Under the pieces are notes generated by a model, which saw only the letters and a list, made by a program, of their open reading frames with translations, ran no database searches and was not told the origin of the DNA. From positions 1 to 64,000 of the forward strand of contig NZ_FZPC01000031.1 in assembly GCF_900187975.1 (NCBI RefSeq): a stretch of DNA of 64,000 bases, written 5' to 3'. The position numbers and the translations under genes are program-made. Each line of letters begins with the position of its first letter. Within the stretch, counting starts at the first letter, position 1. The stretch comes from Pseudomonas delhiensis (GTDB lineage Bacteria > Pseudomonadota > Gammaproteobacteria > Pseudomonadales > Pseudomonadaceae). Below are positions 6,552-14,612 of the stretch, piece by piece.

Positions 6552-8252
6552 ATGGCCAACTTCCTCACGGTCCTGATCGCCGACGACAACGCCGCCGACC
6601 GCCTGCTGCTGTCCACCATCGTCAGCCGCCAGGGGCACCGCGTGCTGACCGCCGCCAACGGCCTGGAAGCCCTGGCGCTGTTCGAGCAGGAGCGCCCGCA
6701 GCTGGTGCTGATGGACGCCCTGATGCCGGTGATGGACGGCTTCGAGGCGGCGCGGCGGATCCGCCGCCAGGCCGGCGAGGAGCTGGTGCCGATCATCTTC
6801 CTCACCTCGCTGACCGAGACCGAGGCGCTGGTGCAGAGCCTGGAGGCCGGCGGCGACGACTTCCTCTCCAAGCCCTACAACCGGGTGATCCTCGAAGCCA
6901 AGATCCGCGCCATGGGCCGCCTGCACCACCTGCAGCGCGAGGTGCTGGCGCAGCGCGACCTGATCGCCCGGCACAACGAGCACCTGCTCAACGAGCAGCG
7001 GGTGGCCAAGGCGGTGTTCGACAAGGTGGCGCATTCCGGCTGCCTGAACGCGCCGAACATCCGCTACCTGCAGTCGCCCTTCGCGCTGTTCAACGGCGAC
7101 CTGCTGCTGGCCGCCTACAAGCCCTCCGGCGGCATGCACGTGCTGCTCGGCGACTTCACCGGCCACGGCCTGCCGGCGGCCATCGGCGCCATGCCGCTGG
7201 CCGAGGTGTTCTACGGCATGACCGCCAAGGGCTACCCGATCGCCGACATCCTCCGCGAGATGAACGCCAAGCTGAAGCGCATCCTGCCGGTGGGGGTGTT
7301 CTGCTGCGCCAGCATGCTCAACCTGAGCTTCCAGCGCGGCCTGCTGGAGGTGTGGAACGGCGGCCTGCCCGACGGCTACCTGTTCCGCCAGGGCCGCGAG
7401 CTGCAGCCCCTGGTGTCGCGCCACCTGCCGCTGGGCATCCTCGAGCCGGCGGCCTTCGACGAGGGCTGCGAGGTCTTCCCCATGGAGGATGGCGACCGCG
7501 TGCTGCTGTTCTCCGACGGGGTGCTGGAGGCCCGCAACCCGCAGGGCGAGATGTTCGGAGAGCAGCGCCTGCGCCAGGTGTTCGAGGCGCAGCGCGACGG
7601 TTCGCGGCTGTTCGAGGGGGTGAAGGCGGCGCTGGTGCGCTTCCGCGGCGAGGCCCAGGACGACCTGAGCATGCTGGAAGTGGCCCTGGTGCCTGACGCC
7701 AGCCTGCAGCGGCCGCCCCTGGCGTTTTCCGAAAGCGGGCTGGGCGGCACCCAGGACTGGTCCTGCAGCTTCGAGTTCCGCGCCCCCACGCTGCGCCACT
7801 TCAACCCCTTGCCGTTCCTGCTGCAGCTGCTGATGGAGGTGCATGACCTGCGCCCCCGCGGCGGTGCCCTCTACACGGTGCTCGCCGAGCTGTACTCCAA
7901 CGCCCTGGAGCACGGCGTGATGGGCCTGGAGTCGCGCCTGAAGTGCGACGCCCAGGGCTTCGCCCGCTACTATGAGGAGCGCCGCAAGCGCCTGGAAAGC
8001 CTCGACCACGGCTTCGTGCGCTTCCACGTCGACCTCGCCCCCCATGGCGATGGCGGCCGCCTGCTGGTGCGGGTGGACGACAGCGGCAACGGTTTCGACG
8101 TCAATGCCGTGCTGCAGGCCCAGGCGCACTGTGTGCCGGGCGCCTTCAGCGGCCGCGGCCTGACCTTGATACGCAGCCTGGCCGACCGCTGCCAGTGGTC
8201 GGGGGATGGCAAGTCGGTGTCCGTGGAGTTTTTCTGGTCCGCTCAGGCATAA
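6552..8252 (+). CDS. hsbR: HsbR-type response regulator with PP2C phosphatase and HATPase kinase domains
   Basis: A 566-residue protein with three domains. Receiver, 1-125: acidic pair D11/D12, phospho-acceptor D55 in LVLMDALMP, and K in LSKPYN. PP2C/SpoIIE-type phosphatase, about 150-380: GDFTGHGLPAAIGAMP, LFSDGVLE and DDLSMLEV. C-terminal RsbW-like HATPase, about 420-560: N-box LAELYSNALEHGV, G-box VDDSGNGF and FSGRGLTLIRSL. In P. aeruginosa the unphosphorylated receiver drives the kinase against HsbA, and phosphotransfer from HptB turns the protein into an HsbA-P phosphatase. The ATG at 6552 is chosen over a GTG at 6543. It lies between hsbA and hptB in the same direction. Confidence 0.9.
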   Translation: MANFLTVLIADDNAADRLLLSTIVSRQGHRVLTAANGLEALALFEQERPQLVLMDALMPVMDGFEAARRIRRQAGEELVPIIFLTSLTETEALVQSLEAGGDDFLSKPYNRVILEAKIRAMGRLHHLQREVLAQRDLIARHNEHLLNEQRVAKAVFDKVAHSGCLNAPNIRYLQSPFALFNGDLLLAAYKPSGGMHVLLGDFTGHGLPAAIGAMPLAEVFYGMTAKGYPIADILREMNAKLKRILPVGVFCCASMLNLSFQRGLLEVWNGGLPDGYLFRQGRELQPLVSRHLPLGILEPAAFDEGCEVFPMEDGDRVLLFSDGVLEARNPQGEMFGEQRLRQVFEAQRDGSRLFEGVKAALVRFRGEAQDDLSMLEVALVPDASLQRPPLAFSESGLGGTQDWSCSFEFRAPTLRHFNPLPFLLQLLMEVHDLRPRGGALYTVLAELYSNALEHGVMGLESRLKCDAQGFARYYEERRKRLESLDHGFVRFHVDLAPHGDGGRLLVRVDDSGNGFDVNAVLQAQAHCVPGAFSGRGLTLIRSLADRCQWSGDGKSVSVEFFWSAQA

Positions 8253-8305
8253 TCCGGCACTTCCCGTGCGCCGGCCCTGGCCATGGGTGGCCAGGGAGCG
8301 AGCGA

Positions 8306-8656
8306 ATGTCCGATGTGCATCTCGACGATGCGGTACTGAAGGCTTTGCGGGAGGTGATGGCGGAAGAGTTTCCGCTGTTGCTCGACACCTTCATCGGCGA
8401 CTCCGAGGAGCGCCTGCGCAACCTCCACGAGGCCCTGGCCGAACTCGACGGCCCGGCCCTGCGCCACGCCGCGCACAGCTTCAAGGGCAGCTGCGGCAAC
8501 ATGGGCGCGCCGGCCCTGGCCGCCCTGTGCAAGCGCCTGGAAGACGCCGCCCGGCAGGGCGACATGGCCAAGGCCGCCGGGCTGATCGAGCAGGTCGAGC
8601 GCGAGTTCGCCATCGTCCGCATCCTGCTGCGCCAGCAGCGCCTGCAACGCTCCTGA
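8306..8656 (+). CDS. hptB: HptB-type histidine phosphotransfer protein
   Basis: A 116-residue Hpt four-helix protein with the phospho-acceptor motif LRHAAHSFKGSCGNMGA. The histidine is residue 57, the same position as in P. aeruginosa HptB. HptB collects phosphate from several hybrid kinases (RetS, SagS, ErcS', PA1611 in P. aeruginosa) and passes it to HsbR, linking surface and biofilm signals to FlgM/FliA control. The start at 8306 is preceded by AGGGAGCG. In P. aeruginosa this module sits near flgM. Here it lies directly upstream of fliK, an arrangement I recall from other Pseudomonas species, so it is not by itself unusual. Confidence 0.88.
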   Translation: MSDVHLDDAVLKALREVMAEEFPLLLDTFIGDSEERLRNLHEALAELDGPALRHAAHSFKGSCGNMGAPALAALCKRLEDAARQGDMAKAAGLIEQVEREFAIVRILLRQQRLQRS

Positions 8657-8673
8657 CGAGCGACCCGGGAAAC

Positions 8674-8689
8674 TGGCCCGGCCCTTGCT
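8674..8689 (+). promoter_or_regulatory. sigma54-type (-24/-12) promoter for fliK
   Basis: TGGCCCGGCCCTTGCT matches the RpoN consensus TGGCAC-N5-TTGCW except for one base, with exact GG/GC spacing. It lies 39 bp before the fliK start. Middle-class Pseudomonas flagellar operons are RpoN/FleQ dependent, so this is expected and suggests that fliK has its own promoter separate from the hsb genes. Confidence 0.8.
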
Positions 8690-8728
8690 ATCTCCGTGTC
8701 ATCGACGCAAACGAAACGGAGATCGCCG

Positions 8729-10000
8729 ATGGCTGTCGCCCCGGACATCCTACTTTCGCCGACCCCGCCGCCAAGCCCCCGGACATCCCCGTCCAGGGCC
8801 GCGCAGGATTCGGCCAACACCAGCAACGACAAGGGTTCCAGCTTCGCCGACGTGTACGCCCAGGAAAGCCGGCCGGCCGCCAAGGAGCGCCCGCAGGCCC
8901 AGGCCAAGGCCAAGGGCGACAAGCCGCGCGCTCAGGATGACGCGCCCGCCAAGGACAGCGCCAAGGCGCCGGAAGCCGGCAGCGAGCAGCCAAAGGTTGC
9001 CGAAGGCGGCAAGCCCTTGCCGGCCCAGGAGCAGGCGTCGACGGACGACGGCCAGCAGCCGCCCGACCCCAGCCTCGACCCGCTGCTGGCGCTGGCCATG
9101 GGCGTGCAGCCGACGGTGCAGGACGGCGCCACGCAACTCGGCCAGGGCCAGCTCGATGCTGCCAACAGCGACGGCGACCTGCAGAAGCTCAACCAGGCCC
9201 AGGGCGTGGCCCTGTTGCCGGAAGCGGGCGCCGAGGAGGTGACCCAGGCCCTGCAGCTGCCCACTGCCGGCAAGGGCGAGCTCAACCTCAAGCTGGCCGA
9301 CGGCCAGGGCAAGGGCGACGCCAAGCTGGACATGGGCAGCCTGCTGGCCGGCCTCAAGGACGCCCAGGGTTCGACGCAAACCAAGACCGCCGACGCAGCC
9401 GGCGAGCTGGCCGGGCAATTGGCCGACAGCGTCGGCCAGCCCAAGGCCGAGCCGCGCAACGAGGCCTTCGCCCATCGCCTGGAGGCCATGACCCAGGCGC
9501 TCAACGGCACCCAGCAGGCGCTCACCAGCCGCCCGGTCAACCCGCAGGTGCCCGGCCAGCCGGTGGCCATGCAGCAGAACGGCTGGACCGACCAGGTGGT
9601 GGACCGGGTGATGTGGATGTCCAGCCAGAACCTGAAGTCCGCCGACATCCAGATGGAGCCGGCCGACCTCGGGCGCCTGGAAGTGCGCATCCACATGACC
9701 AGCGACCAGACCCAGGTGACCTTCGCCAGCGCCAGCGCCGGCGTGCGCGAGGCCCTCGACAGCCAGCAGCACCGCCTGCGCGAGATGCTCGGCCAGCAGG
9801 GCATGAACCAGGTCAACGTCAACGTCTCCGACCAGTCCCTGGCCCGCGGCTGGCAAGGGCAGGGCCAGCAGCAGGGCAATGGCCGCGGCGGTTCGGCCAC
9901 GGCGGCGGAGGGTGACGACGAGCCCATGCTCAGCGGCGTCAGCGAGATCCGCGCGCGGCCGCAGCTGGGCGGGCTGGGGATGGTGGATTATTACGCCTGA
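8729..10000 (+). CDS. fliK: Flagellar hook-length control protein FliK
   Basis: A 423-residue protein. The N-terminal two thirds is low-complexity and rich in Pro, Ala, Lys, Gln and Asp, as usual for the disordered ruler part of FliK. The conserved C-terminal hook-length domain spans about 280-390, with SADIQMEPADLGRLEVRIH, SASAGVREALDSQQHRLREML and a Gln/Gly-rich tail. FliK is exported during hook assembly and, when the hook is complete, contacts FlhB to switch the export apparatus to filament substrates. The ATG at 8729 follows GGAG by 8 nt. It is driven by the sigma54 promoter at 8674-8689. The REP-containing gap behind it separates it from fliL. Confidence 0.9.
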   Translation: MAVAPDILLSPTPPPSPRTSPSRAAQDSANTSNDKGSSFADVYAQESRPAAKERPQAQAKAKGDKPRAQDDAPAKDSAKAPEAGSEQPKVAEGGKPLPAQEQASTDDGQQPPDPSLDPLLALAMGVQPTVQDGATQLGQGQLDAANSDGDLQKLNQAQGVALLPEAGAEEVTQALQLPTAGKGELNLKLADGQGKGDAKLDMGSLLAGLKDAQGSTQTKTADAAGELAGQLADSVGQPKAEPRNEAFAHRLEAMTQALNGTQQALTSRPVNPQVPGQPVAMQQNGWTDQVVDRVMWMSSQNLKSADIQMEPADLGRLEVRIHMTSDQTQVTFASASAGVREALDSQQHRLREMLGQQGMNQVNVNVSDQSLARGWQGQGQQQGNGRGGSATAAEGDDEPMLSGVSEIRARPQLGGLGMVDYYA

Positions 10001-10021
10001 CGCCGGCCCCGCCGTTCCCTT

Positions 10022-10163
10022 GTAGGAGCGCGCCCTGCGCGCGAATCGCGGGCAGGGCCCGCTCCTACAGGGGCGCCTTGCAGGCCAAACGGCGGATAAC
10101 GCCGTAGGCGTTATGCGCCCTACGCCAGGCCCGACCATGACGTAGGGCGAATGGTTATCCGCC
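10022..10163. repeat. Two REP palindromes / truncated REPIN between fliK and fliL
   Basis: 10022-10068 is a palindrome bounded by GTAGGAGCG and CGCTCCTAC. 10091-10163 is an inverted REP pair (GGCGGATAACGCC...GCGCCCTAC, 18-nt spacer, GTAGGGCGAATGGTTATCCGCC) with the same spacer sequence as the 21.2-21.8 kb tandem array. The right half has lost about 10 bp of its centre. Confidence 0.75.
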
Positions 10164-10233
10164 GCTTCACCTGTCCCCCCTCGCTCCGCCCATCGGCAGC
10201 CTGTAATATCCGCCGCGGCGGCCGGGCATGACC

Positions 10234-10249
10234 TGGCACAGCCCTTGCT
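10234..10249 (+). promoter_or_regulatory. sigma54-type (-24/-12) promoter for the fliL-flhB operon
   Basis: TGGCACAGCCCTTGCT is a perfect match to the RpoN consensus (TGGCAC, R, N4, TTGCW). It lies 49 bp before fliL and is the likely main start for fliLMNOPQR-flhB. Confidence 0.9.
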
Positions 10250-10298
10250 CCTGTCTTTCCAGACAGGCAACGGACCGCGCAAGTGACGGATTTCTGGC

Positions 10299-10811
10299 AT
10301 GGCTAAGAACGATCAGCAGACCACTCCACCCGCCGAGGGCGGCGCCGGCAAGGGCCGGCTCAAGCTCATCATCATCCTGGGCCTGGCCTTCCTGCTGGCG
10401 GTCGGGGCGTCGGTGGGCGGCACCTGGTTCTTCCTCAGCCGCGGCGCCAAGCCGGCCGAGGCACCGGTGGCCGAGGCCGGCAGCGGCAAGAAACCGGCGC
10501 TCTACGAGGTGCTGGCGCCGTCCTTCGTGGTCAACTTCAACCAGGGCGGGCGGCAGCGCTACCTGCAGGTCGCCGTGGCCCTGATGGGCCGCGACCAGGC
10601 CCAGCTGGACGCCCTGCGCGAACAGATGCCGCTGGTGCGCAACCAGCTGGTGATGCTGTTCTCCAGCCAGAATTTCGACACCTTGACCACCCCGGTGGGC
10701 AAGGAGATGCTGCGACAGCAGGCGACCGCCAGCATCCAGGAACTGGCCAAGAAGGCCACCGGTCAGTTGACCGTGGAACAGGTGCTTTTCACCAATTTCG
10801 TACTCCAGTAG
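10299..10811 (+). CDS. fliL: Flagellar basal-body-associated protein FliL
   Basis: A 170-residue bitopic inner-membrane protein: short polar cytoplasmic N-terminus, one transmembrane helix (about 21-45; LIIILGLAFLLAVGASVGG) and a periplasmic FliL domain (ALYEVLAPSFVVNFNQ, RYLQVAVALMGRD, LLFSSQNFDTLTTPVGKEMLRQQA). FliL surrounds the stator units and supports torque and swarming. It is the first gene of the export/switch operon, 49 bp behind a consensus sigma54 promoter, and ends 10 bp before fliM. Confidence 0.93.
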   Translation: MAKNDQQTTPPAEGGAGKGRLKLIIILGLAFLLAVGASVGGTWFFLSRGAKPAEAPVAEAGSGKKPALYEVLAPSFVVNFNQGGRQRYLQVAVALMGRDQAQLDALREQMPLVRNQLVMLFSSQNFDTLTTPVGKEMLRQQATASIQELAKKATGQLTVEQVLFTNFVLQ

Positions 10812-10821
10812 GTAAGCCGCC

Positions 10822-11793
10822 ATGGCCGTGCAAGATCTGCTCTCCCAGGACGAAATCGACGCGCTGCTGCACGGCGTCGACGACGGCCTGGTGGAAACCG
10901 AAGCCGATTCCGACCCCACGGCGGTCAAGTCCTACGACCTGACCAGCCAGGACCGCATCGTCCGCGGTCGCATGCCGACCCTGGAGATGATCAACGAGCG
11001 CTTCGCCCGCTACACCCGCATCAGCATGTTCAACCTGCTGCGGCGCTCGGCCGACGTCGCCGTGGGCGGCGTGCAGGTGATGAAGTTCGGCGAGTACGTG
11101 CACTCGCTGTACGTGCCCACCAGCCTCAACCTGGTGAAGATGAAGCCGCTGCGCGGCACCGCGCTGTTCATCCTCGACGCCAAGCTGGTGTTCAAGCTGG
11201 TGGACAACTTCTTCGGCGGCGACGGCCGCCACGCCAAGATCGAGGGCCGCGAGTTCACCCCCACCGAGCTGCGGGTGGTGCGCATGGTCATCGAGCAGGC
11301 CTTCGTCGACCTCGCCGAGGCCTGGAGCGCGGTGCTGCCGATCACCTTCGAGTACGTCAACTCGGAAGTGAACCCGGCCATGGCCAACATCGTCAGCCCC
11401 AGCGAGGTGGTGGTGGTCTCCACCTTCCACATCGAGCTGGACGGCGGCGGCGGCGACCTGCACATCACCGTGCCCTACGCGATGATCGAGCCGATCCGCG
11501 AGATGCTCGACGCCGGCTTCCAGTCCGACGTCGACGACCAGGACGAGCGCTGGCTCAACGCCCTGCGCGAGGACATCCTCGACGTCAACGTGCCGGTGGA
11601 CGCCACCGTGGTGCGCCGCCAGCTGCGCCTGCGCGACATCCTGCACATGCAGCCGGGCGACGTGATCCCGGTGGAGATGCCCGAATTCATGGTGATGCGC
11701 GCCAACGGCGTGCCTTCCTTCAAGGTCAAGCTGGGTTCGCACAAGGGCAACCTGGCCTTCCAGATTCTCGATCCGCTCGAGCGCCCGCGCTGA
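10822..11793 (+). CDS. fliM: Flagellar motor switch protein FliM
   Basis: A 323-residue C-ring protein. The extreme N-terminus carries the CheY-P binding peptide (DLLSQDEIDALLHG), the middle domain has the FFGGDGRHAKIEGREFTPTE region of the CheC-like fold, and the C-terminal FliN-like SpoA domain (about 250-320) includes LRLRDILHMQPGDVIPVEMP. It binds FliG and FliN and transmits chemotaxis signals to reverse rotation. Length and all landmarks are normal. It is translated in the fliL operon and followed after 25 bp by fliN. Confidence 0.95.
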   Translation: MAVQDLLSQDEIDALLHGVDDGLVETEADSDPTAVKSYDLTSQDRIVRGRMPTLEMINERFARYTRISMFNLLRRSADVAVGGVQVMKFGEYVHSLYVPTSLNLVKMKPLRGTALFILDAKLVFKLVDNFFGGDGRHAKIEGREFTPTELRVVRMVIEQAFVDLAEAWSAVLPITFEYVNSEVNPAMANIVSPSEVVVVSTFHIELDGGGGDLHITVPYAMIEPIREMLDAGFQSDVDDQDERWLNALREDILDVNVPVDATVVRRQLRLRDILHMQPGDVIPVEMPEFMVMRANGVPSFKVKLGSHKGNLAFQILDPLERPR

Positions 11794-11818
11794 GCGCATC
11801 CCCCCAGAGGACCCGACA

Positions 11819-12286
11819 ATGGCAGATGAAGACAAAGTGACCCCCGAGGAGCAGGCCCTGGCGGACGAATGGGCCGCGGCCCTGTCCGAGGCGGGCGACG
11901 CCAGCCAGGACGACATCGACGCGATGATGGCCGGCAACGCCGCGCCGGCCGCTCCGGTGGCGCCGCGCGCGCCCATGGAGGAGTTCGGCATGGCGCCGCG
12001 GGCGCCGACCATCGCCGGCCTGGAAGGGCCGAACCTGGACGTCATCCTCGACATCCCGGTGACCATCTCCATGGAGGTCGGCCACACCGACATCACCATC
12101 CGCAACCTGCTGCAGCTCAACCAGGGCTCGGTGATCGAGCTCGACCGCCTGGCCGGCGAGCCGCTGGACGTGCTGGTCAACGGCACCCTGATCGCCCACG
12201 GCGAGGTGGTGGTGGTGAACGAGAAGTTCGGCATCCGCCTGACCGACGTGATCAGCCCCAGCGAACGCATCAAGAAGCTGCGCTGA
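11819..12286 (+). CDS. fliN: Flagellar motor switch protein FliN
   Basis: A 155-residue protein: a variable acidic/Ala-rich N-terminal arm, then a C-terminal SpoA domain (about 72-150) with LDVILDIPVTISMEVGHTDITIRNLLQLNQGSVIELDRLAGEPLDVLVNG. The arm contains DEWAAALSEAG and DDIDAMMAGN, as in other long Pseudomonas FliN proteins. FliN forms the lower C-ring with FliM and docks FliH-FliI for export. Its TGA overlaps the fliO ATG by one base, indicating translational coupling. Confidence 0.94.
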   Translation: MADEDKVTPEEQALADEWAAALSEAGDASQDDIDAMMAGNAAPAAPVAPRAPMEEFGMAPRAPTIAGLEGPNLDVILDIPVTISMEVGHTDITIRNLLQLNQGSVIELDRLAGEPLDVLVNGTLIAHGEVVVVNEKFGIRLTDVISPSERIKKLR

Positions 12287-12771
12287 TGATGGCCCGCCTG
12301 CTCGCACCGTTCTGCGCCCTGCCGCTGGCGGGGCTGCTGCCGCTGGCCCAGGCCGCCGACGAGCCGGCCGCCGCGCCGGCGCCGGCCATCGTCCACGCCA
12401 GCGCCTCGCCGAGCCTGATCACCGGCAGCGCCGGGGCCCAGCTGCTACAGCTGCTGTTCGGCCTGGTGCTGGTGGTGGCGCTGATCTTCCTGCTCGCTTG
12501 GCTGGTGCGCCGCGTGCAGCAGATCGGCCCGCGCGGCAACCAGGCGATCAAGCTGGTGGCCAGCCAGGCCCTGAGCCCGCGTGACCGCCTGCTGCTGGTG
12601 CAGGTGGGCGAGGAGCAGATCCTCCTCGGCCTGACGCCGGGGCGCATCACCCCGCTGCACGTGCTCAAGGAGCCGGTGCGCGGCGTCGAGGCCGGCGAGC
12701 AGCCGGCGCCGCCGGAGTTCGCCCAGCGCCTGCTGGAGCTGCTGAACAAGGACAAGGGCCGCCCGCAATGA
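12286..12771 (+). CDS. fliO: Flagellar biosynthesis protein FliO
   Basis: A 161-residue membrane protein. It starts with a signal-like hydrophobic stretch ([23 protein letters not shown]), has a Pro/Ala-rich periplasmic linker, one strong transmembrane helix (about 50-76; [20 protein letters not shown]) and a conserved cytoplasmic domain ([49 protein letters not shown]). FliO is a scaffold for assembly of the FliP pore. The start at 12286 overlaps the fliN stop (TGATG), and the end overlaps fliP by 4 bp. Confidence 0.92.
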   Translation: MMARLLAPFCALPLAGLLPLAQAADEPAAAPAPAIVHASASPSLITGSAGAQLLQLLFGLVLVVALIFLLAWLVRRVQQIGPRGNQAIKLVASQALSPRDRLLLVQVGEEQILLGLTPGRITPLHVLKEPVRGVEAGEQPAPPEFAQRLLELLNKDKGRPQ

Positions 12772-13547
12772 GCTTCCCCGCCTTCCCGCAGGCGCTGCGC
12801 CGCTGCCTGCCGCTGCTGGCCGTGCTGCTGGCGCTGCTCGCGCCCCAGGCCTTCGCCGCCGACCCGCTGCAGGTGCCGGCGATCACCGTGACCACCAACC
12901 CGCAGGGCCAGCAGGAATACTCGGTCAGCCTGCAGATCCTGCTGATCATGACGGCGCTGAGCTTCATCCCGGCGTTCGTCATGCTGATGACCAGCTTCAC
13001 CCGGATCATCATCGTCTTCGCCATCCTGCGCCAGGCGCTGGGCCTGCAGACCACGCCGTCGAACCAGATCCTCGTGGGCCTTGCGCTGTTCCTCACCCTG
13101 TTCGTCATGGCGCCGGTGTTCGACAAGGTCAACAGCACCGCGCTGCAGCCCTACCTGAACGAGCAGATCCAGGCCCCGGAGGCGCTGAGCCGCGCCGAGG
13201 TGCCGCTGAAGTCGTTCATGCTGGCGCAGACCCGGCAGTCGGACCTGGACCTGTTCGTGCGCCTGTCCAAGCGCACCGACATCGCCAACGCCGACGCCAC
13301 GCCGCTGACCATCCTGGTCCCGGCCTTCGTCACCTCGGAGCTGAAGACCGCGTTCCAGATCGGCTTCATGATCTTCATCCCGTTCCTGATCATCGACCTG
13401 GTGGTGGCCAGCGTGCTCATGGCCATGGGCATGATGATGCTGTCGCCGCTGATCATCTCGCTGCCGTTCAAGATCATGCTGTTCGTCCTGGTGGACGGCT
13501 GGGCGCTGATCATCGGCACCCTGGCCGGCAGCTTCGGCACCGTTTGA
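12768..13547 (+). CDS. fliP: Flagellar type III export gate protein FliP
   Basis: A 259-residue protein with a cleavable signal peptide (about 1-30, ending QAFAAD). The conserved FliP core follows: [35 protein letters not shown], then [20 protein letters not shown] and a C-terminal pair of helices ([30 protein letters not shown]). Five FliP subunits with one FliR and four FliQ form the export gate. It overlaps fliO (ATGA) and is followed after 19 bp by fliQ. Length is typical. Confidence 0.95.
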   Translation: MSFPAFPQALRRCLPLLAVLLALLAPQAFAADPLQVPAITVTTNPQGQQEYSVSLQILLIMTALSFIPAFVMLMTSFTRIIIVFAILRQALGLQTTPSNQILVGLALFLTLFVMAPVFDKVNSTALQPYLNEQIQAPEALSRAEVPLKSFMLAQTRQSDLDLFVRLSKRTDIANADATPLTILVPAFVTSELKTAFQIGFMIFIPFLIIDLVVASVLMAMGMMMLSPLIISLPFKIMLFVLVDGWALIIGTLAGSFGTV

Positions 13548-13566
13548 CTAGAGAGGAGGGCGCGCC

Positions 13567-13836
13567 ATGACCCCGGAAGTCGCCGTCGACCTGTTCCGCC
13601 AGGCACTCTGGCTGACCGCCATGATGGTCGCCATCCTGGTGCTGCCGAGCCTGCTGGTGGGCCTGGTGGTGGCCATGTTCCAGGCCGCCACGCAGATCAA
13701 CGAGCAGACCCTGAGCTTCCTGCCGCGCCTGCTGGTGACCCTCGGCACGCTGATCGTCCTGGGCCCCTGGCTGGTGCGCGAGCTGATGGAGTACACCCAG
13801 GGCCTGATCACCAGCATCCCCACGCTGATCGGCTGA
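13567..13836 (+). CDS. fliQ: Flagellar type III export gate protein FliQ
   Basis: An 89-residue protein of two transmembrane helices (LWLTAMMVAILVLPSLLVGLVVAMFQA and LPRLLVTLGTLIVLGPWLV) joined by the conserved QAATQINEQTLSF loop, which is diagnostic of FliQ. The start is set by an AGAGGAGGG ribosome-binding site. The stop overlaps the fliR start (TGATG). Part of the FliPQR gate. Confidence 0.95.
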   Translation: MTPEVAVDLFRQALWLTAMMVAILVLPSLLVGLVVAMFQAATQINEQTLSFLPRLLVTLGTLIVLGPWLVRELMEYTQGLITSIPTLIG

Positions 13837-14612
13837 TGCTGGAGCTGAGCAACGCGCAGATCGGCGCCTGGGTCGGCAGCTTCGTGCTGCCGCTGTTCCG
13901 CATCGCCGCGCTGCTGATGACCATGCCGATCTTCAGCAACCAGATGGTCCCGGCGCGGGTGCGCCTGTACCTGTCCCTGGCCATCGCCGTGGTGCTGGTG
14001 CCGACCCTGCCGCCGATGCCCCAGGTCGACGCCCTGAACCTGCGCGCCATGCTGCTGGTGGGCGAGCAGGTGCTGATCGGCGCCATGCTCGGCTTCACCC
14101 TGCAGCTGTTCTTCCACGTCTTCGTGGTCGCCGGGCAGCTGCTGTCGATGCAGATGGGCCTGGGCTTCGCCTCCACCGTGGACCCGGCCAACGGCATCTC
14201 GGTGCCGGTGATGGGGCAGTTCTTCAGCCTGCTGGTGACCCTGCTGTTCCTGGCCATGAACGGCCACCTGGTGGTGCTGGAGGTGATCGCCGAGAGCTTC
14301 GTCACCCTGCCGGTGGGCCAGGGCCTGTCCGGCGAGCACCTGTACACCGTGGCCGGCAAGCTCGGCTGGGTGCTCGGCGGCGGTCTGCTGATCGCCCTGC
14401 CGGCGGTCACCGCGCTGCTGGTGGTGAACCTCGCCTTCGGCGCCATGACCCGCGCCGCGCCGCAACTGAACATCTTCTCCATCGGCTTCCCGCTGACCCT
14501 GGTGATGGGCTTCGTCATCGTCTGGATCGGCACCGCCGAAATCCTCTCGCAGTACCAGGACCTCGTCCGCGAGGCCCTGGCGCTGCTCCGTGAACTGGTG
14601 GGAGCGCGCTGA
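13836..14612 (+). CDS. fliR: Flagellar type III export gate protein FliR
   Basis: A 258-residue polytopic protein with conserved FliR features: SFVLPLFRIAALLMTMPIFSNQMVPARVRLYLSLAIA near the N-terminus, the VAGQLLSMQMGLGFASTVDPANG motif in the middle, and ALLVVNLAFGAMTRAAPQLNIFSIGFPLTL toward the C-terminus. FliR is the single subunit that closes the FliP5-FliQ4 helical gate and neighbours FlhB. It overlaps flhB by one base (TGATGG). Confidence 0.95.
   Translation: MLELSNAQIGAWVGSFVLPLFRIAALLMTMPIFSNQMVPARVRLYLSLAIAVVLVPTLPPMPQVDALNLRAMLLVGEQVLIGAMLGFTLQLFFHVFVVAGQLLSMQMGLGFASTVDPANGISVPVMGQFFSLLVTLLFLAMNGHLVVLEVIAESFVTLPVGQGLSGEHLYTVAGKLGWVLGGGLLIALPAVTALLVVNLAFGAMTRAAPQLNIFSIGFPLTLVMGFVIVWIGTAEILSQYQDLVREALALLRELVGAR

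Noticed and set aside
5292-8129. Very long antisense open frame (>900 codons) opposite hsbA-hsbR and the TorF-like gene
   Set aside because: It is antisense to genes with clear domains and has the His/Gln/Ala/Arg-rich composition produced by GC-rich shadows. Similar long antisense frames at 13808-15772, 21854-25159, 26836-28434 and 54280-57063 were rejected for the same reason.
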